From Dechloromonas denitrificans (GTDB lineage Bacteria; Pseudomonadota; Gammaproteobacteria; Burkholderiales; Rhodocyclaceae), in NCBI RefSeq assembly GCF_020510685.1, contig NZ_CP075185.1, forward strand, positions 3,985,001 to 4,049,000: DNA of 64,000 bases, given 5' to 3'. The notes under the pieces are model-generated. The model was not told where the DNA came from, ran no database searches, and was given only the letters and a program-made list of their open reading frames with translations. Numbering within the stretch: position 1 is the first letter of the stretch; each line of letters opens with the position of its first letter. This document shows, piece by piece, positions 55,544 through 64,000 of the stretch. The translations under genes were made by a program, and so were the position numbers.

Positions 55544-56416
55544 TCAGGCACGGCGCTTCTGGTCGATCAGGCGCAACACCATCGGCGTGAAGATCATCTG
55601 CATGGCCAGGCCCATCTTGCCGCCGGGCACCACCAGCGTGTTCGGGCGGGTCAGCATCGAACCGTGCAGGATGCCCAGCAGGTACTGGAAGTCGATGCCC
55701 TTGGGGTTGGCGAAGCGGATCACCACCATGCTTTCGTCGGCCGTCGGGATGTCGCGGGCGATGAAGGGATTGGAGGTATCGACGATCGGCACCCGCTGGA
55801 AATTGACGTGGGTGCGCGAAAACTGCGGACAGAGATGGCTGACGTAATCCGGCATGCGGCGCAGGATGGTGTCGGTCACCGCCTCCTGCGTATAGCCGCG
55901 CATCTTCTGGTCGCGGTGCAGCTTCTGGATCCACTCGAGGTTGATGGTCGGCACGACGCCGACGCAGAGATCGACCTGCTTGGCGATGTCGACCTGCGCA
56001 TCGGCATAGGCGCCGTGCAGACCTTCATAGAACAGCAGGTCGGTCGCTTCGCCGATCTCCTGCCAGGGTGTGAAAGTACCCGGCGGCTGGGCGAACGGCT
56101 CGGCTTCGCCGGCATCGTGCAGGTATTTACGGACCTTGCCGCCGCCGCTCTGGCCGTAGCTGACGAAAAGCCGCTGCAGATCGTCGAGCAGGTTGGCTTC
56201 CGGCCCGAAGTGGCTGAAATTGCGATTGCCCAGTTCCTCCTGCTCCTTCATCGTCGCCCGCATCGCGATGCGGTCGTAGCGATGGAAGGAATCGCCCTCG
56301 ACAATCAGCGCCTTCAGGCCTTCGCGACGAAAGATGTGCTGAAAACTCTGCATCACCGTGCTGGTACCGGCCCCGGACGAGCCGGTGATGGCAATGATCG
56401 GATGCTTGACGGACAT
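55544..56416 (-). CDS. prk: phosphoribulokinase
   Basis: 290 residues, proteobacterial class I length. P-loop 'GSSGAGTSTVMQSF' near residue 12, then 'VEGDSFHRYDRIAM', 'NFSHFGPEANLLDDL' and 'LLFYEGLHGAY'. It makes ribulose-1,5-bisphosphate from ribulose-5-phosphate and ATP and has no other known role than feeding RuBisCO, so it is the marker that this operon belongs to the Calvin cycle. RuBisCO is not in the window. Confidence 0.97.
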   Translation of the reverse strand: MSVKHPIIAITGSSGAGTSTVMQSFQHIFRREGLKALIVEGDSFHRYDRIAMRATMKEQEELGNRNFSHFGPEANLLDDLQRLFVSYGQSGGGKVRKYLHDAGEAEPFAQPPGTFTPWQEIGEATDLLFYEGLHGAYADAQVDIAKQVDLCVGVVPTINLEWIQKLHRDQKMRGYTQEAVTDTILRRMPDYVSHLCPQFSRTHVNFQRVPIVDTSNPFIARDIPTADESMVVIRFANPKGIDFQYLLGILHGSMLTRPNTLVVPGGKMGLAMQMIFTPMVLRLIDQKRRA

Positions 56417-56439
56417 GCCTCTCTCCCTTAACTGTGAAA

Positions 56440-57513
56440 TCAGCTACGCGTTTCGTCGCGGAACAGCGAACGTTCGGCGAACAGCGGCGAGACGAAGGGG
56501 CGGTCGCTGCCATCGTCATATTCGACGTGATAACGCGCCAAACGTTCCACTTCATTTTTCGACCCGAGGATGACCGGCACGCGTTGATGCAACGCTTCCG
56601 GTTGCACCTCGAGAATGCGCTGGCGGCCGGTACTCGCCGCGCCGCCCGCCTGCTCGATCAGCATCGCCATCGGGTTGGCTTCGTAGAGCAGGCGCAGGCG
56701 GCCGGGCTTGGCCGGGTCCTTGCTGTCCTTCGGGTACATGAAGATGCCGCCGCGGATCAGGATGCGGTGCACTTCGGCAACCATCGAGGCGATCCAGCGC
56801 ATGTTGAAATCGACGCCGCGCACGCCGGTCCGGCCGGCCTTGCATTCGCTGACGTAGCGCTGCACCGGCGGCTCCCAGAAACGCTCGTTGGAGGTGTTGA
56901 TGGCGAATTCGCGGGTATCTTCCGGCACCCGGATATCGGGATGGGTGAGGATGAAATTGCCGTTTTCGCGGTCCAGCGTGAAGCCGTGCGTGCCGTTGCC
57001 GAGGGTCAGCACCATCATCGTCGCCGGGCCGTAGATGGCGTAACCGGCCGCCACCTGTTGCTGGCCGGGACGCAGATAGTCGGCCAGTTCGGCATCGCCG
57101 ACGGCGGGCCGGGCGAAAATCGAGAAAATGGTGCCGACCGAGACATTGACGTCGCTGTTCGACGACCCGTCGAGCGGGTCGAAAACCAGCAGGTAGCGGC
57201 CGCGCGGATATTCGACCGGGATCCGGTAGGGGTCGTCCATTTCCTCCGAAGCCATGCCGGCCAGCTGGCCGCCCCACTCGCAATGGCGCAGGATCGCCTC
57301 GTTGGTCAGCACGTCGAGCTTCTTCTGCACCTCGCCCTGGATGTTGGTGCTGTCGAGGGCGCCGTGATTGCCGCTCAGCGCGCCCTTGGCGACCATCGCC
57401 GAGATGGTTTTGACGGCGGCCGCGACGTCGATGAGCAGCGCACCGAGTTCGCCATGCTGCAGCCGCGTTTGCTCGATGACGAATTTGGAAAGCGTGGTTC
57501 GTCCGAATTGCAT
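56440..57513 (-). CDS. cbbF: fructose-1,6-bisphosphatase class I (second copy, cbb operon)
   Basis: 357 residues. '[44 protein letters not shown]' carries the metal site (residues about 90-135), and '[11 protein letters not shown]' follows. The C-terminal extension '[21 protein letters not shown]' is absent from the copy at 38999. The ATG at 57513 has CAGGAG upstream. First gene of the cbb operon. Confidence 0.95.
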   Translation of the reverse strand: MQFGRTTLSKFVIEQTRLQHGELGALLIDVAAAVKTISAMVAKGALSGNHGALDSTNIQGEVQKKLDVLTNEAILRHCEWGGQLAGMASEEMDDPYRIPVEYPRGRYLLVFDPLDGSSNSDVNVSVGTIFSIFARPAVGDAELADYLRPGQQQVAAGYAIYGPATMMVLTLGNGTHGFTLDRENGNFILTHPDIRVPEDTREFAINTSNERFWEPPVQRYVSECKAGRTGVRGVDFNMRWIASMVAEVHRILIRGGIFMYPKDSKDPAKPGRLRLLYEANPMAMLIEQAGGAASTGRQRILEVQPEALHQRVPVILGSKNEVERLARYHVEYDDGSDRPFVSPLFAERSLFRDETRS

Positions 57514-57693
57514 GATGGCTCCTGTCAGGTTTCCTTACCGCGATGCCTGCAAAGATAAGACCATAGTTAGTTAAGCAATAGTCAGTATTTTTTACTATCG
57601 CGATAAGCATTTACTTAATGCGTAATGCACTTAAGTCCGACTTAACTATTCCTGACTGGAACCGGCGCTCTTCCCTGGTTATCGTTGCTCGCC
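57514..57693. promoter_or_regulatory. Divergent cbb control region with palindromes
   Basis: A 180-base AT-rich gap between cbbF (minus) and cbbY (plus). TTAAGTC-C-GACTTAA at 57631-57645 is a perfect inverted repeat. ACTTAA repeats again nearby (57613, 57629), TTAGTTAAGC lies at 57567, and TATCGCGATA (57596-57605) is a 10-base palindrome. TTA-N8-TCA (57571-57584) fits the loose CbbR pattern TNA-N7/8-TNA. Likely binding sites for the LysR-type CbbR, which is not encoded beside it. Promoter boxes are unclear, as expected for activator-dependent promoters. Confidence 0.5.
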
Positions 57694-58407
57694 ATGAACC
57701 CACTGCAAGCGATCATTTTCGACGTCGACGGGACGCTCGCCGAAACCGAGCGCGACGGCCATCGCCCGGCCTTCAACCGGGCTTTTACCGAATGCGGCCT
57801 GAACTGGCACTGGGACGAGGTGTTGTACGGCCGCCTGCTCGACATCACCGGCGGCAAGGAACGCATCCGCCACTTCGCCGAACACTGCGCCCCGGCCGTC
57901 GCCGCCCGGGCCGATTTCGACCGGCTGGTCCACCAAGTGCACGCCGCCAAGACGGCCCATTACGTCGAGTTGGTCGGCCGGGGCGGCGTGGCGCTGCGGC
58001 CCGGCATCGCCCGCCTGATCGACGAAGCCCGGCGGGCCAGCATCCGCCTGGCGATCGCCACCACCACCTCGGCCGCCAATGTCGACGCCCTGCTCCGCGC
58101 CAGCCTCGGCTCGGATGCCGCCGGCTGGTTCGCCGTGATCGGGGCCGGCGATGTCGTGCCGGCCAAGAAACCAGCCCCGGACATCTATTTGTGGGTATTG
58201 GAAAAATTGCAGTTGCCGGCCGCCGCCTGCCTGGCCATCGAGGATTCGGCCAACGGCTTGCGTGCCGCACAGGGTGCCGGGCTGGCTGCCGTGGTGACGG
58301 TCAGCGAATACACCGCCGGGCAGGATTTTGCCGGCGCCCGGCGGGTCCTGCCGCATCTCGGCGGGCTATCGCTGGCCGAGCTTGGCCAGGCCGCGCACAG
58401 CCTTTAG
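57694..58407 (+). CDS. cbbY: CbbY-like HAD phosphatase (xylulose-1,5-bisphosphate phosphatase family)
   Basis: 237 residues from the ATG at 57694. HAD motif I 'IIFDVDGTLAETERDGH' with Asp nucleophile, motif II in 'LAIATTTSAANV', Lys in 'AKKPAPDIYLWVL' and motif IV 'AIEDSANGLRAAQGAGL'. CbbY removes xylulose-1,5-bisphosphate, a misfire product that inhibits RuBisCO. Divergent from the cbb operon, which supports that role. Its stop overlaps the stop of the bestrophin gene. Confidence 0.92.
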   Translation: MNPLQAIIFDVDGTLAETERDGHRPAFNRAFTECGLNWHWDEVLYGRLLDITGGKERIRHFAEHCAPAVAARADFDRLVHQVHAAKTAHYVELVGRGGVALRPGIARLIDEARRASIRLAIATTTSAANVDALLRASLGSDAAGWFAVIGAGDVVPAKKPAPDIYLWVLEKLQLPAAACLAIEDSANGLRAAQGAGLAAVVTVSEYTAGQDFAGARRVLPHLGGLSLAELGQAAHSL

Positions 58408-59315
58408 TTGAGGACGAAGTTCTGGTCGGGCAGCGGGGCCGGCGGCGGCGTTTCGCCGAGCATTTCGCGCAGGCTGGCATCGATGCCGGCGACGATGGCA
58501 TCGAGCGCCAGGTCGTTGGGCATGCGGCCGAAGGGATCTTCGATCTCGTCGCTCAGCGCCTCCAGGGCGAAGAAGGTGTAGGAGACGAAGGTGACGATGA
58601 GCGGCGTCATCAGGCCGATCGCATCGACCAGGCCGAAGGGCAGCAGCAGGCAGTAGAGGTAGGACGACCGATGCAGGATCACCGAGTAGGTGAAGGGCAG
58701 CGGCGTATTGGCGATGCGCTCGCAGCCGCCGAGCGCCCCCGACAGGGCGTCGAGCCCCTGCTCCATGCTTTGGGCGAGGATCGGCTGGAGGTCGCCGGTT
58801 TGCCGCCTGACCCGCAGCCATTGGGCCAGCCAGAGGAGGATCAGGTTGGCCCCGCCGCGCGCCGGCACGACCTGGCCGACGACCTCCGCCGGCAACAGCC
58901 CGGCCAGTCCGCGTTCGCGGGGATCGTCGCGCAGCTGGTTGCGCAGCACGGTAGCGAAGGCGATCAGGCCGAGGATGAACGGCCGGGCCTGGTCGGCCGG
59001 ACCGGCGCAGGTCAGCGCCTTGCGGGCCAGGTTGCGGACTTCGACGAGGACCGTCCCCCACTGCTTGCGGGCTTCCCAGTAGCGGTCATAGCTGGCGTTG
59101 ATGCGAAAGCCGAGAAAGATCGCCAGGGCCACCCCGATCAGCGAAAACGGGCTGGCCGTCAGCGGCACTTTCCAGTGCAGCAAATGGCCGTGGGCCGCCA
59201 CCACGGCACAGGCAACGGTAAAGACGAAGATTTGCTGGGCCAGGATCAGGTGGACCAGCGAACCGCGGCGCACGAAGAGCAGGTAGAACCAGTGCGGCCG
59301 CGGGCGGACGATCAT
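58404..59315 (-). CDS. bestrophin-family (UPF0187) anion channel
   Basis: 303 residues. Bestrophin pattern: N-terminal 'LHWKVPLTASPFSLIGVALAIFLGFRINASYDRYWEARKQWG' region (about 45-90), later 'LYCLLLPFGLVDAIGLMTPLIVTFVSYTFFALEALSDEIEDPFGR' with the conserved acidic cluster, and four membrane segments. Bestrophins form pentameric chloride or bicarbonate channels. Convergent with cbbY, with overlapping stop codons (58404-58407). A role in bicarbonate supply for carbon fixation is suggested by position only. Confidence 0.88.
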   Translation of the reverse strand: MIVRPRPHWFYLLFVRRGSLVHLILAQQIFVFTVACAVVAAHGHLLHWKVPLTASPFSLIGVALAIFLGFRINASYDRYWEARKQWGTVLVEVRNLARKALTCAGPADQARPFILGLIAFATVLRNQLRDDPRERGLAGLLPAEVVGQVVPARGGANLILLWLAQWLRVRRQTGDLQPILAQSMEQGLDALSGALGGCERIANTPLPFTYSVILHRSSYLYCLLLPFGLVDAIGLMTPLIVTFVSYTFFALEALSDEIEDPFGRMPNDLALDAIVAGIDASLREMLGETPPPAPLPDQNFVLN

Positions 59316-59319
59316 CGGC

Positions 59320-60840
59320 TTACATTGCCCCTTGGCGCAGGTAACGCAGGTGCCAGCTCAGGGCTTCTTCGAGCAGATGCGGCGTTTGCTTGCCCGGCGA
59401 ATGATCGAGGGCGCGCTTGTAGTAGTCGCTCAGCGCCGGCTTGAAGTGCGGGTGGGCGCAGTTCTCGATAATCGCCTTGGCGCGTTGCTTCGGCGAGAGG
59501 CCGCGCAGGTCGGCCAGGCCCTGTTCGGTGACCAGGATCTGGACGTCGTGTTCGGTGTGGTCGACGTGCGAAGCCATCGGCACGATGCAGGAGATTTCCC
59601 CGCCCTTGGCTTGCGACGGCGTCATGAACATCGACAGATAGGCGTTGCGGGCGAAGTCGCCGGAGCCGCCGATGCCGTTCATGATCTTGGTGCCCATGAT
59701 GTGGGTCGAATTGACGTTGCCGTAGATGTCGGCCTCGATCATGCCGTTCATCGCGATGACCCCGAGCCGGCGGATGATTTCCGGGTGGTTCGAGATTTCC
59801 TGCGGGCGCAGGATGATGTTGTTCTTGTAGCGCGCCAGGTCGGTATTCAGTTCGGCCAGGGCGCCCGAGCTCAGCGAGAAGGCGGTGGCCGAGGCGCAGG
59901 TCAGCTTGCCGGACTTGATCATCTCCAGCATGCCGTCCTGCAGCACTTCGGTATAGGCCGTCAGGTTCTCGAACGGGCCCTGATTGAGGCCGGCCATCAC
60001 GGCATTGGCGATGTTGCCGACACCCGACTGCAGCGGCAGCAGGTCGACCGGCAGGCGGCCTTTCTTGACCTCGTGCTCGAAGAATTCGAGGATGTGGCCG
60101 GCGATCTTGCGGGAGTTTTCATCGGGGGCCGAGAAAGCCGAATTGCGATCCGGGCTGTTGGTTTCGACGACGGCGATGACCTTGTTCGGGTCACAGCGCA
60201 GATACGGTTCGCCGATCCGGTCCTGGGTGCGGACCAGCGGAATCGGCTTGCGGTGCGGCGGCAGCTGGGTGCCGTAGTAAATGTCGTGCATCCCCTCGAG
60301 CTCGGGGTTTTGCCAGGAATTCACTTCCAGGATGATCTTGTCGGCCTGATCCAGCCAGGTCTTGTTGTTGCCGACCGACGACGAGGGAATCAGCCGCCCG
60401 TCTTCCAGAACCCCGGCCACTTCGACCACGGCAATGTCGAGCTTGCCGAGAAAGCCGGACCAGACGAACTGCGCGACATGCGACAGGTGAATGTCGATGT
60501 ATTCCATCTCGCCGGCATTGATCCGTTTGCGGCAGGTCGGGTCCGACTGGTAGGGCAGCCGCATCTCGACGCCATCGACCATGGCCAGCGCGCCGTCCAG
60601 GTCGGGCGCGGTCGAGGCGCCGGTCCACACGCCGATCTTGAATTTCTTGCCATACAGATTGGCGTCCATGATGCGTTTGGCCAGGGCCGACGGCACCAAC
60701 TTCGGGTAGCCGGCACCGGTAAAACCGCTCATGCCGACATTGACGCCGGACGGAATCAGGTTGGCGGCCTCTTCGGCCGACATTACCTTGCTGCGCAGTT
60801 TGGCGCACTGGATACGGGATGATCCATTCGAGGTCTGCAT
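59320..60840 (-). CDS. acetyl-CoA hydrolase/succinate CoA-transferase family protein
   Basis: 506 residues from the ATG at 60840. 'SGVNVGMSGFTGAGYPKLVPSALAKRI' near the N terminus, catalytic Glu about residue 226 in 'AVVETNSPDRNSAF', the glycine loop 'NGIGGSGDFARNA' and 'LVTEQGLADLRGLSP'. It moves CoA between acetate or propionate and succinate, or hydrolyses acetyl-CoA. Which acid it prefers cannot be told from sequence. Ends 4 bases before the bestrophin start region on the same strand. Confidence 0.92.
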   Translation of the reverse strand: MQTSNGSSRIQCAKLRSKVMSAEEAANLIPSGVNVGMSGFTGAGYPKLVPSALAKRIMDANLYGKKFKIGVWTGASTAPDLDGALAMVDGVEMRLPYQSDPTCRKRINAGEMEYIDIHLSHVAQFVWSGFLGKLDIAVVEVAGVLEDGRLIPSSSVGNNKTWLDQADKIILEVNSWQNPELEGMHDIYYGTQLPPHRKPIPLVRTQDRIGEPYLRCDPNKVIAVVETNSPDRNSAFSAPDENSRKIAGHILEFFEHEVKKGRLPVDLLPLQSGVGNIANAVMAGLNQGPFENLTAYTEVLQDGMLEMIKSGKLTCASATAFSLSSGALAELNTDLARYKNNIILRPQEISNHPEIIRRLGVIAMNGMIEADIYGNVNSTHIMGTKIMNGIGGSGDFARNAYLSMFMTPSQAKGGEISCIVPMASHVDHTEHDVQILVTEQGLADLRGLSPKQRAKAIIENCAHPHFKPALSDYYKRALDHSPGKQTPHLLEEALSWHLRYLRQGAM

Positions 60841-60868
60841 GGTCTGTAGTGATCCTGGGAAAGAAAGT

Positions 60869-60893
60869 AAAAAAAAGCCCGCACAAGGCGGGC
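60869..60893 (-). terminator. Rho-independent terminator of the small lipoprotein gene
   Basis: On the minus strand GCCCGC and GCGGGC pair around a 5-base loop and are followed by eight Ts (A run 60869-60876). It separates the lipoprotein gene from the CoA-transferase gene, which therefore needs its own promoter. Confidence 0.88.
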
Positions 60894-60963
60894 TCAAGCC
60901 CAATACTTCAAGGGCGCATGATCGTCAGGGGGAGATTGACGCAATAAGGTAAAACGCAGGCGC

Positions 60964-61203
60964 TCAGCGCTGCTTCAGATCGGCTTCGGCAGCCGGCTTC
61001 GACGCATCGGCGGCGGCCGGGGCAGCCGCATCAACCGGGGCAGCTTCGCTGGCGGCAGCAGGGGCCGGGGCCGGAGCGGCTTCCGGTGCAGGGGCCGGGG
61101 CGGCCACGGGGGCGGCTTCCGGTGCCGCTACCGCTGCGTCCTTCTGGCCACAGGCGGTCAGGGCGAGAGAAAGGAGAGCGGCAGCGAACAGGGCGTGTTT
61201 CAT
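60964..61203 (-). CDS. small Ala/Pro-rich lipoprotein
   Basis: 79 residues from the ATG at 61203 with AAGGA upstream. Signal and lipobox 'LALTAC' with Cys at about residue 18. The remainder is almost only Ala, Pro, Glu and Asp ('APVAAPAPAPEAAPAPAPAA') without visible fold, so it is probably an extended periplasmic tether. Function unknown. Confidence 0.72.
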   Translation of the reverse strand: MKHALFAAALLSLALTACGQKDAAVAAPEAAPVAAPAPAPEAAPAPAPAAASEAAPVDAAAPAAADASKPAAEADLKQR

Positions 61204-61321
61204 GGTAATGCATCCTTTGGGGGGGGTGGAAAAGCTCAGGGGCGGTACGATAAAACGCCGATTGCCGGTCGGCAAACGACACTTTATGATGCGATGGATA
61301 AATAAAACTTAATCGTCACCC

Positions 61322-62299
61322 ATGAGCTATCGACTTCCCCCTCTGCCCGCCCTGCGTGCCTTCGAAGCCGCCGCCCGCCACCTCAGTTTCAAGAAGGCGG
61401 CGGAAGAGCTGCACGTCACCCCGGCCGCCATCAGCCAGCAGATCAAGCTGCTCGAAAGCTACCTCGACCTCAGCCTGTTTCGCCGCCTGACCCGGGCCAT
61501 CGAACTGACGCCGCAGGGCATGGCCATGCTGCCGAAGATACGGGAAGGTTTCGACTGCCTGGCGGCGGCCATCGAAAGTTCGCGCCAGGGCGACGATGGC
61601 CCGCTCACCGTCAATGCCCCGCCCTCCTTCGCTTCGCGCTGGCTGGTGCCGCGCCTGCCGCGCTTCGCCGCCAGCCATCCGGGCATTGCGCTCCGCCTGT
61701 CGAGCAGTGCCGACGCGGTCGATCGGCACGGCGAAACGATGCTCTTCGTCGAGCGGCAGACCGACCCGCGGACGGCGACCAGCGAAGTCGCCATCCGCTA
61801 CGGCACCGGCAACTACCCCGGCCTGCGCGTTGAAAAGATTTTCGCCCCGAATTGCGTACCGGTGTGCAGCCCCCGCCTGCCGACGCCGGACAAGCCGCTC
61901 GACAGTCCGGCCGACCTCGCCCGCCATGTGCTGATCCACGACGAAACGATCGGCGAAGAAGGCCGCCAGCCCGACTGGGCGCAATGGCTGAACACGGCCG
62001 GCGTGCCCGGCGTGGACGCCCGGCGCGGCCCGCGCTTTTCGAATGCGGTGCTCGCCGTCGAAGCGGCGCTCGATGGCCAGGGCGTCGCGCTCGCCCTGTC
62101 GCCGCTGGTCGAGGCCGAGGTCGCCGCCGGGCGCTTGTTGATGCCCTTCGCGCTGACCATCCCGTCGCCCTACGCCTACTACCTGGTGATGTCGGAAGCG
62201 ATGGCCAGTCGGCCCTCGGTGGCCGCCTTCAGCGACTGGCTGCAGGCCGAAGGCCGGCAGGTAAACCGGCCGGCGACGCGCCGCCCCGGGAACGCTTAG
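61322..62299 (+). CDS. LysR-type transcriptional regulator, GcvA-like
   Basis: 325 residues. N-terminal winged helix 'LRAFEAAARHLSFKKAAEELHVTPAAISQQIKLLE' typical of the GcvA subgroup, then a substrate-binding domain ('VNAPPSFASRWLVPRLPRF', 'VLAVEAALDGQGVALALSPLVEAEVAAG'). It is not beside the cbb promoter and its subgroup does not match CbbR, so I do not call it CbbR. Target unknown; divergent from the small lipoprotein gene. Confidence 0.93.
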   Translation: MSYRLPPLPALRAFEAAARHLSFKKAAEELHVTPAAISQQIKLLESYLDLSLFRRLTRAIELTPQGMAMLPKIREGFDCLAAAIESSRQGDDGPLTVNAPPSFASRWLVPRLPRFAASHPGIALRLSSSADAVDRHGETMLFVERQTDPRTATSEVAIRYGTGNYPGLRVEKIFAPNCVPVCSPRLPTPDKPLDSPADLARHVLIHDETIGEEGRQPDWAQWLNTAGVPGVDARRGPRFSNAVLAVEAALDGQGVALALSPLVEAEVAAGRLLMPFALTIPSPYAYYLVMSEAMASRPSVAAFSDWLQAEGRQVNRPATRRPGNA

Positions 62300-63918
62300 T
62301 CGGCCGCGGCGCCAGCCATCACATAGCGCCCGCGTCCCGCCTGTTTGGCCTGGTACATGGCGCGGTCGGCCAGGGACATCAAGTCGTCGGCATCGCTTCG
62401 CCCGTCGCCGAGCGCGATCCCGACCGACAGGCCGAGTGAGCATTCCTGGCCGCGCAGATGGAATGGCTGGTCGATCGCCTTGATGCATTTGGTGGCGACG
62501 GCCTTGGCCGATTCTTCGAGATAGCCCGGCTCGGCCCCGAGATCGCCGACCACGATGACGAATTCGTCGCCACCGACCCGGGCCAGCGTATCGGTCTCCC
62601 GGATGCTCGCCTGCAGGCGCTGCGCCACCTGGACCAGGGCCAGATCGCCCGCCTCGTGGCCGAGGGCGTCGTTGATCGCCTTGAAGCCGTCGAGATCGAG
62701 GAAAAGGATGGAGAACCGGGTGTCGTTGCGATGCGCGCGGCGCAACACCTGCTGAATCCGGTCGCAGAGCAGTGCCCGATTCGGCAGACCGGTCAGGGTG
62801 TCGTGATGCGCCATGCGGGCGAATTCGGCCTGGGTCGCCTGCAGTTTGACCAGCAGCCGGTTGAAGGCTTCCGTCAGATGGCCGACCTCGTCGGCCCGGG
62901 CCACCGGAAGCGGTTCGAGCGGCAACTCGCCGCGCGTCATTTTGTCGGCATGGTCGGCCGCCCGGAACAATGGCCGAAAAACGGCGAGCAGACTGCCGGT
63001 CGCCACCAGCAGGAAGAAGGCAATGGACGTGGCGGCATGCCGCAGCACGAAATTCTGAACATGCTTGACCAGGGCAAAGGCTTCGGCGGTCGGCAGGCGG
63101 GCCACCACGAACCAGCCGGTGCTGGCGACCGAAGCCATGGCCGACACTTCTTCGACGCCCCGCGCATTGGTCGTCACGCCGTGCCCTCGATAGCCGCCCA
63201 TGGCCCGATCGTGCAACGGGTTAACGCCGGGCGGCGGCGTCGCCTGGAGGACCATGGCCGGATCGCTGGCGGCGACGAACAACTGGTCGCGCGGCGAGAC
63301 CAGCAGGAAACCGCCGCTTTCGCCAATCCGGCCCTGCTGCAACAGGTCGAGGAAACCCGGGGCGCCAATGGCCGTGATGCCGACCAGCACGGCCTGAACT
63401 TCGCCGTTCGCCTTCCTGACAGGTACGGCGAGCGGCAGCACCGGCTCCTTGGTGATCCGGCCGACCACCGGCCGACCAACCGCTGCCTTGCCGGCCAGGG
63501 CCTCGCGCACGTAGTCGCGATCGCGATAACTCATCCCGAGCCGCTCGGGCCGCCGCGGATAATCGCCCAACACCAGGCCGCTCGGATCGACGACGAACAG
63601 GCCTTGCGAAAACAGCGGCTGCCATTCGTGGCGCTCGCCGAGCCACGCCCGGAGTTCCTCGGGGCGATGCAACAGGTGCGCCGGGAGGACCTTGGCCAGT
63701 TGCCTGAGCATCGCCTGCCGTTCGCGAATCTTGTAGTCGATATCGTGCGCGACGTAAGTGGCCAGGGCCAGCTGTTGAGCCGAAACGACCTTCTCGACAT
63801 CTTCGCGCAGATAGGCGCCGAGCAGCGTATAGCGCGCCACGACACCGGCCAGAACGATGACGATGCCGAGCAGGAGCAGGCGGGTGACGATGCTGTTGGC
63901 GATACGGCGAAAATTCAT
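62296..63918 (-). CDS. diguanylate cyclase with dCache sensor and HAMP (GGDEF)
   Basis: 540 residues from the ATG at 63918. Membrane helix (about 10-30), double-Cache periplasmic sensor (about 35-290; 'GLFVVDPSGLVLGDYPRRPERLGMSYRDRDYVREAL'), second helix near 300-325, HAMP. The cyclase domain has an intact GGDEF near residue 450 and an RxxD inhibitory site before it ('RETDTLARVGGDEF'). It should make c-di-GMP in response to a periplasmic ligand. Its stop overlaps the stop of the LysR gene by 4 bases in convergent orientation. Nothing recognisable lies in 63919-64000. Confidence 0.93.
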   Translation of the reverse strand: MNFRRIANSIVTRLLLLGIVIVLAGVVARYTLLGAYLREDVEKVVSAQQLALATYVAHDIDYKIRERQAMLRQLAKVLPAHLLHRPEELRAWLGERHEWQPLFSQGLFVVDPSGLVLGDYPRRPERLGMSYRDRDYVREALAGKAAVGRPVVGRITKEPVLPLAVPVRKANGEVQAVLVGITAIGAPGFLDLLQQGRIGESGGFLLVSPRDQLFVAASDPAMVLQATPPPGVNPLHDRAMGGYRGHGVTTNARGVEEVSAMASVASTGWFVVARLPTAEAFALVKHVQNFVLRHAATSIAFFLLVATGSLLAVFRPLFRAADHADKMTRGELPLEPLPVARADEVGHLTEAFNRLLVKLQATQAEFARMAHHDTLTGLPNRALLCDRIQQVLRRAHRNDTRFSILFLDLDGFKAINDALGHEAGDLALVQVAQRLQASIRETDTLARVGGDEFVIVVGDLGAEPGYLEESAKAVATKCIKAIDQPFHLRGQECSLGLSVGIALGDGRSDADDLMSLADRAMYQAKQAGRGRYVMAGAAAD

Positions 63919-64000
63919 GCCGCCGATGATACCGAATGCGTCGGGGAAATGCCGACCGGCCAATCAATCAGCAAAAGCTTATCGATTGGATAAAAACATC

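Noticed and set aside
61322..62299. LysR regulator as the missing CbbR
   Set aside because: Its helix-turn-helix and effector domain look like the GcvA subgroup, and it is separated from the cbb promoter by several unrelated genes.

Overview
The window comes from a GC-rich betaproteobacterium. The 16S gene, the gene order and several protein families point to Rhodocyclales (Dechloromonas/Azonexus/Accumulibacter-like). That placement is read by eye from the 16S and gene content; no alignment was run. I see no insertion sequence, prophage or CRISPR array.

Layout. 1-2001 (minus): start of an rrn operon, with a truncated tRNA-Ile, 16S rRNA, a leader carrying boxA and an RNase III stem, and two tandem promoters. 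2084-9411 (minus): a tight nine-gene operon (glutathione peroxidase, FAD oxidoreductase, DUF1365, CFA-type methyltransferase, chalcone-isomerase-like protein, GPH-type transporter, DUF3833 lipoprotein, SDR, NTF2-like). A divergent B12-binding MerR regulator of the CarH/LitR photoreceptor family (9518-10423) faces it across an operator-like region. I read this as a light and photo-oxidative-stress module that remodels membrane lipids. 10888-17459 (minus): complete pstSCAB-phoU-phoB-phoR phosphate regulon with a Pho box. 18161-31453: rpiA, then a signalling block: BvgS-type hybrid kinase, patatin phospholipase, EAL-CBS-GGDEF protein, a membrane CheA-like kinase with CheY and CheX partners, GNAT, and a chemoreceptor.

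31692-36377: a small membrane protein, YggX, ArgA translationally coupled to polyphosphate:AMP phosphotransferase, RsmE and a thioredoxin-like protein. 36479-38965: triple-PAS GGDEF-EAL protein. 38999-49692 (plus): central carbon block fbp, lipoprotein, tkt, gap, (hypothetical on the other strand), epd, pgk, pyk, fba. 49796-51189: PssA-type and LysE-type membrane proteins.

51268-57513 (minus): a second set of carbon genes, fbp-prk-tkt-gap-fba. This is a Calvin-cycle (cbb) operon lacking RuBisCO in the window. cbbY is divergent from it, and a bestrophin channel converges on cbbY. 59320-63918: CoA transferase, Ala/Pro-rich lipoprotein, LysR regulator and a dCache-HAMP-GGDEF cyclase.

How it fits together: the cell appears to keep separate gene copies for gluconeogenesis/glycolysis and for autotrophic carbon fixation. 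It also carries phosphate uptake and polyphosphate use, dense c-di-GMP and two-component signalling, and a light-responsive lipid operon, which is the most distinctive system here.
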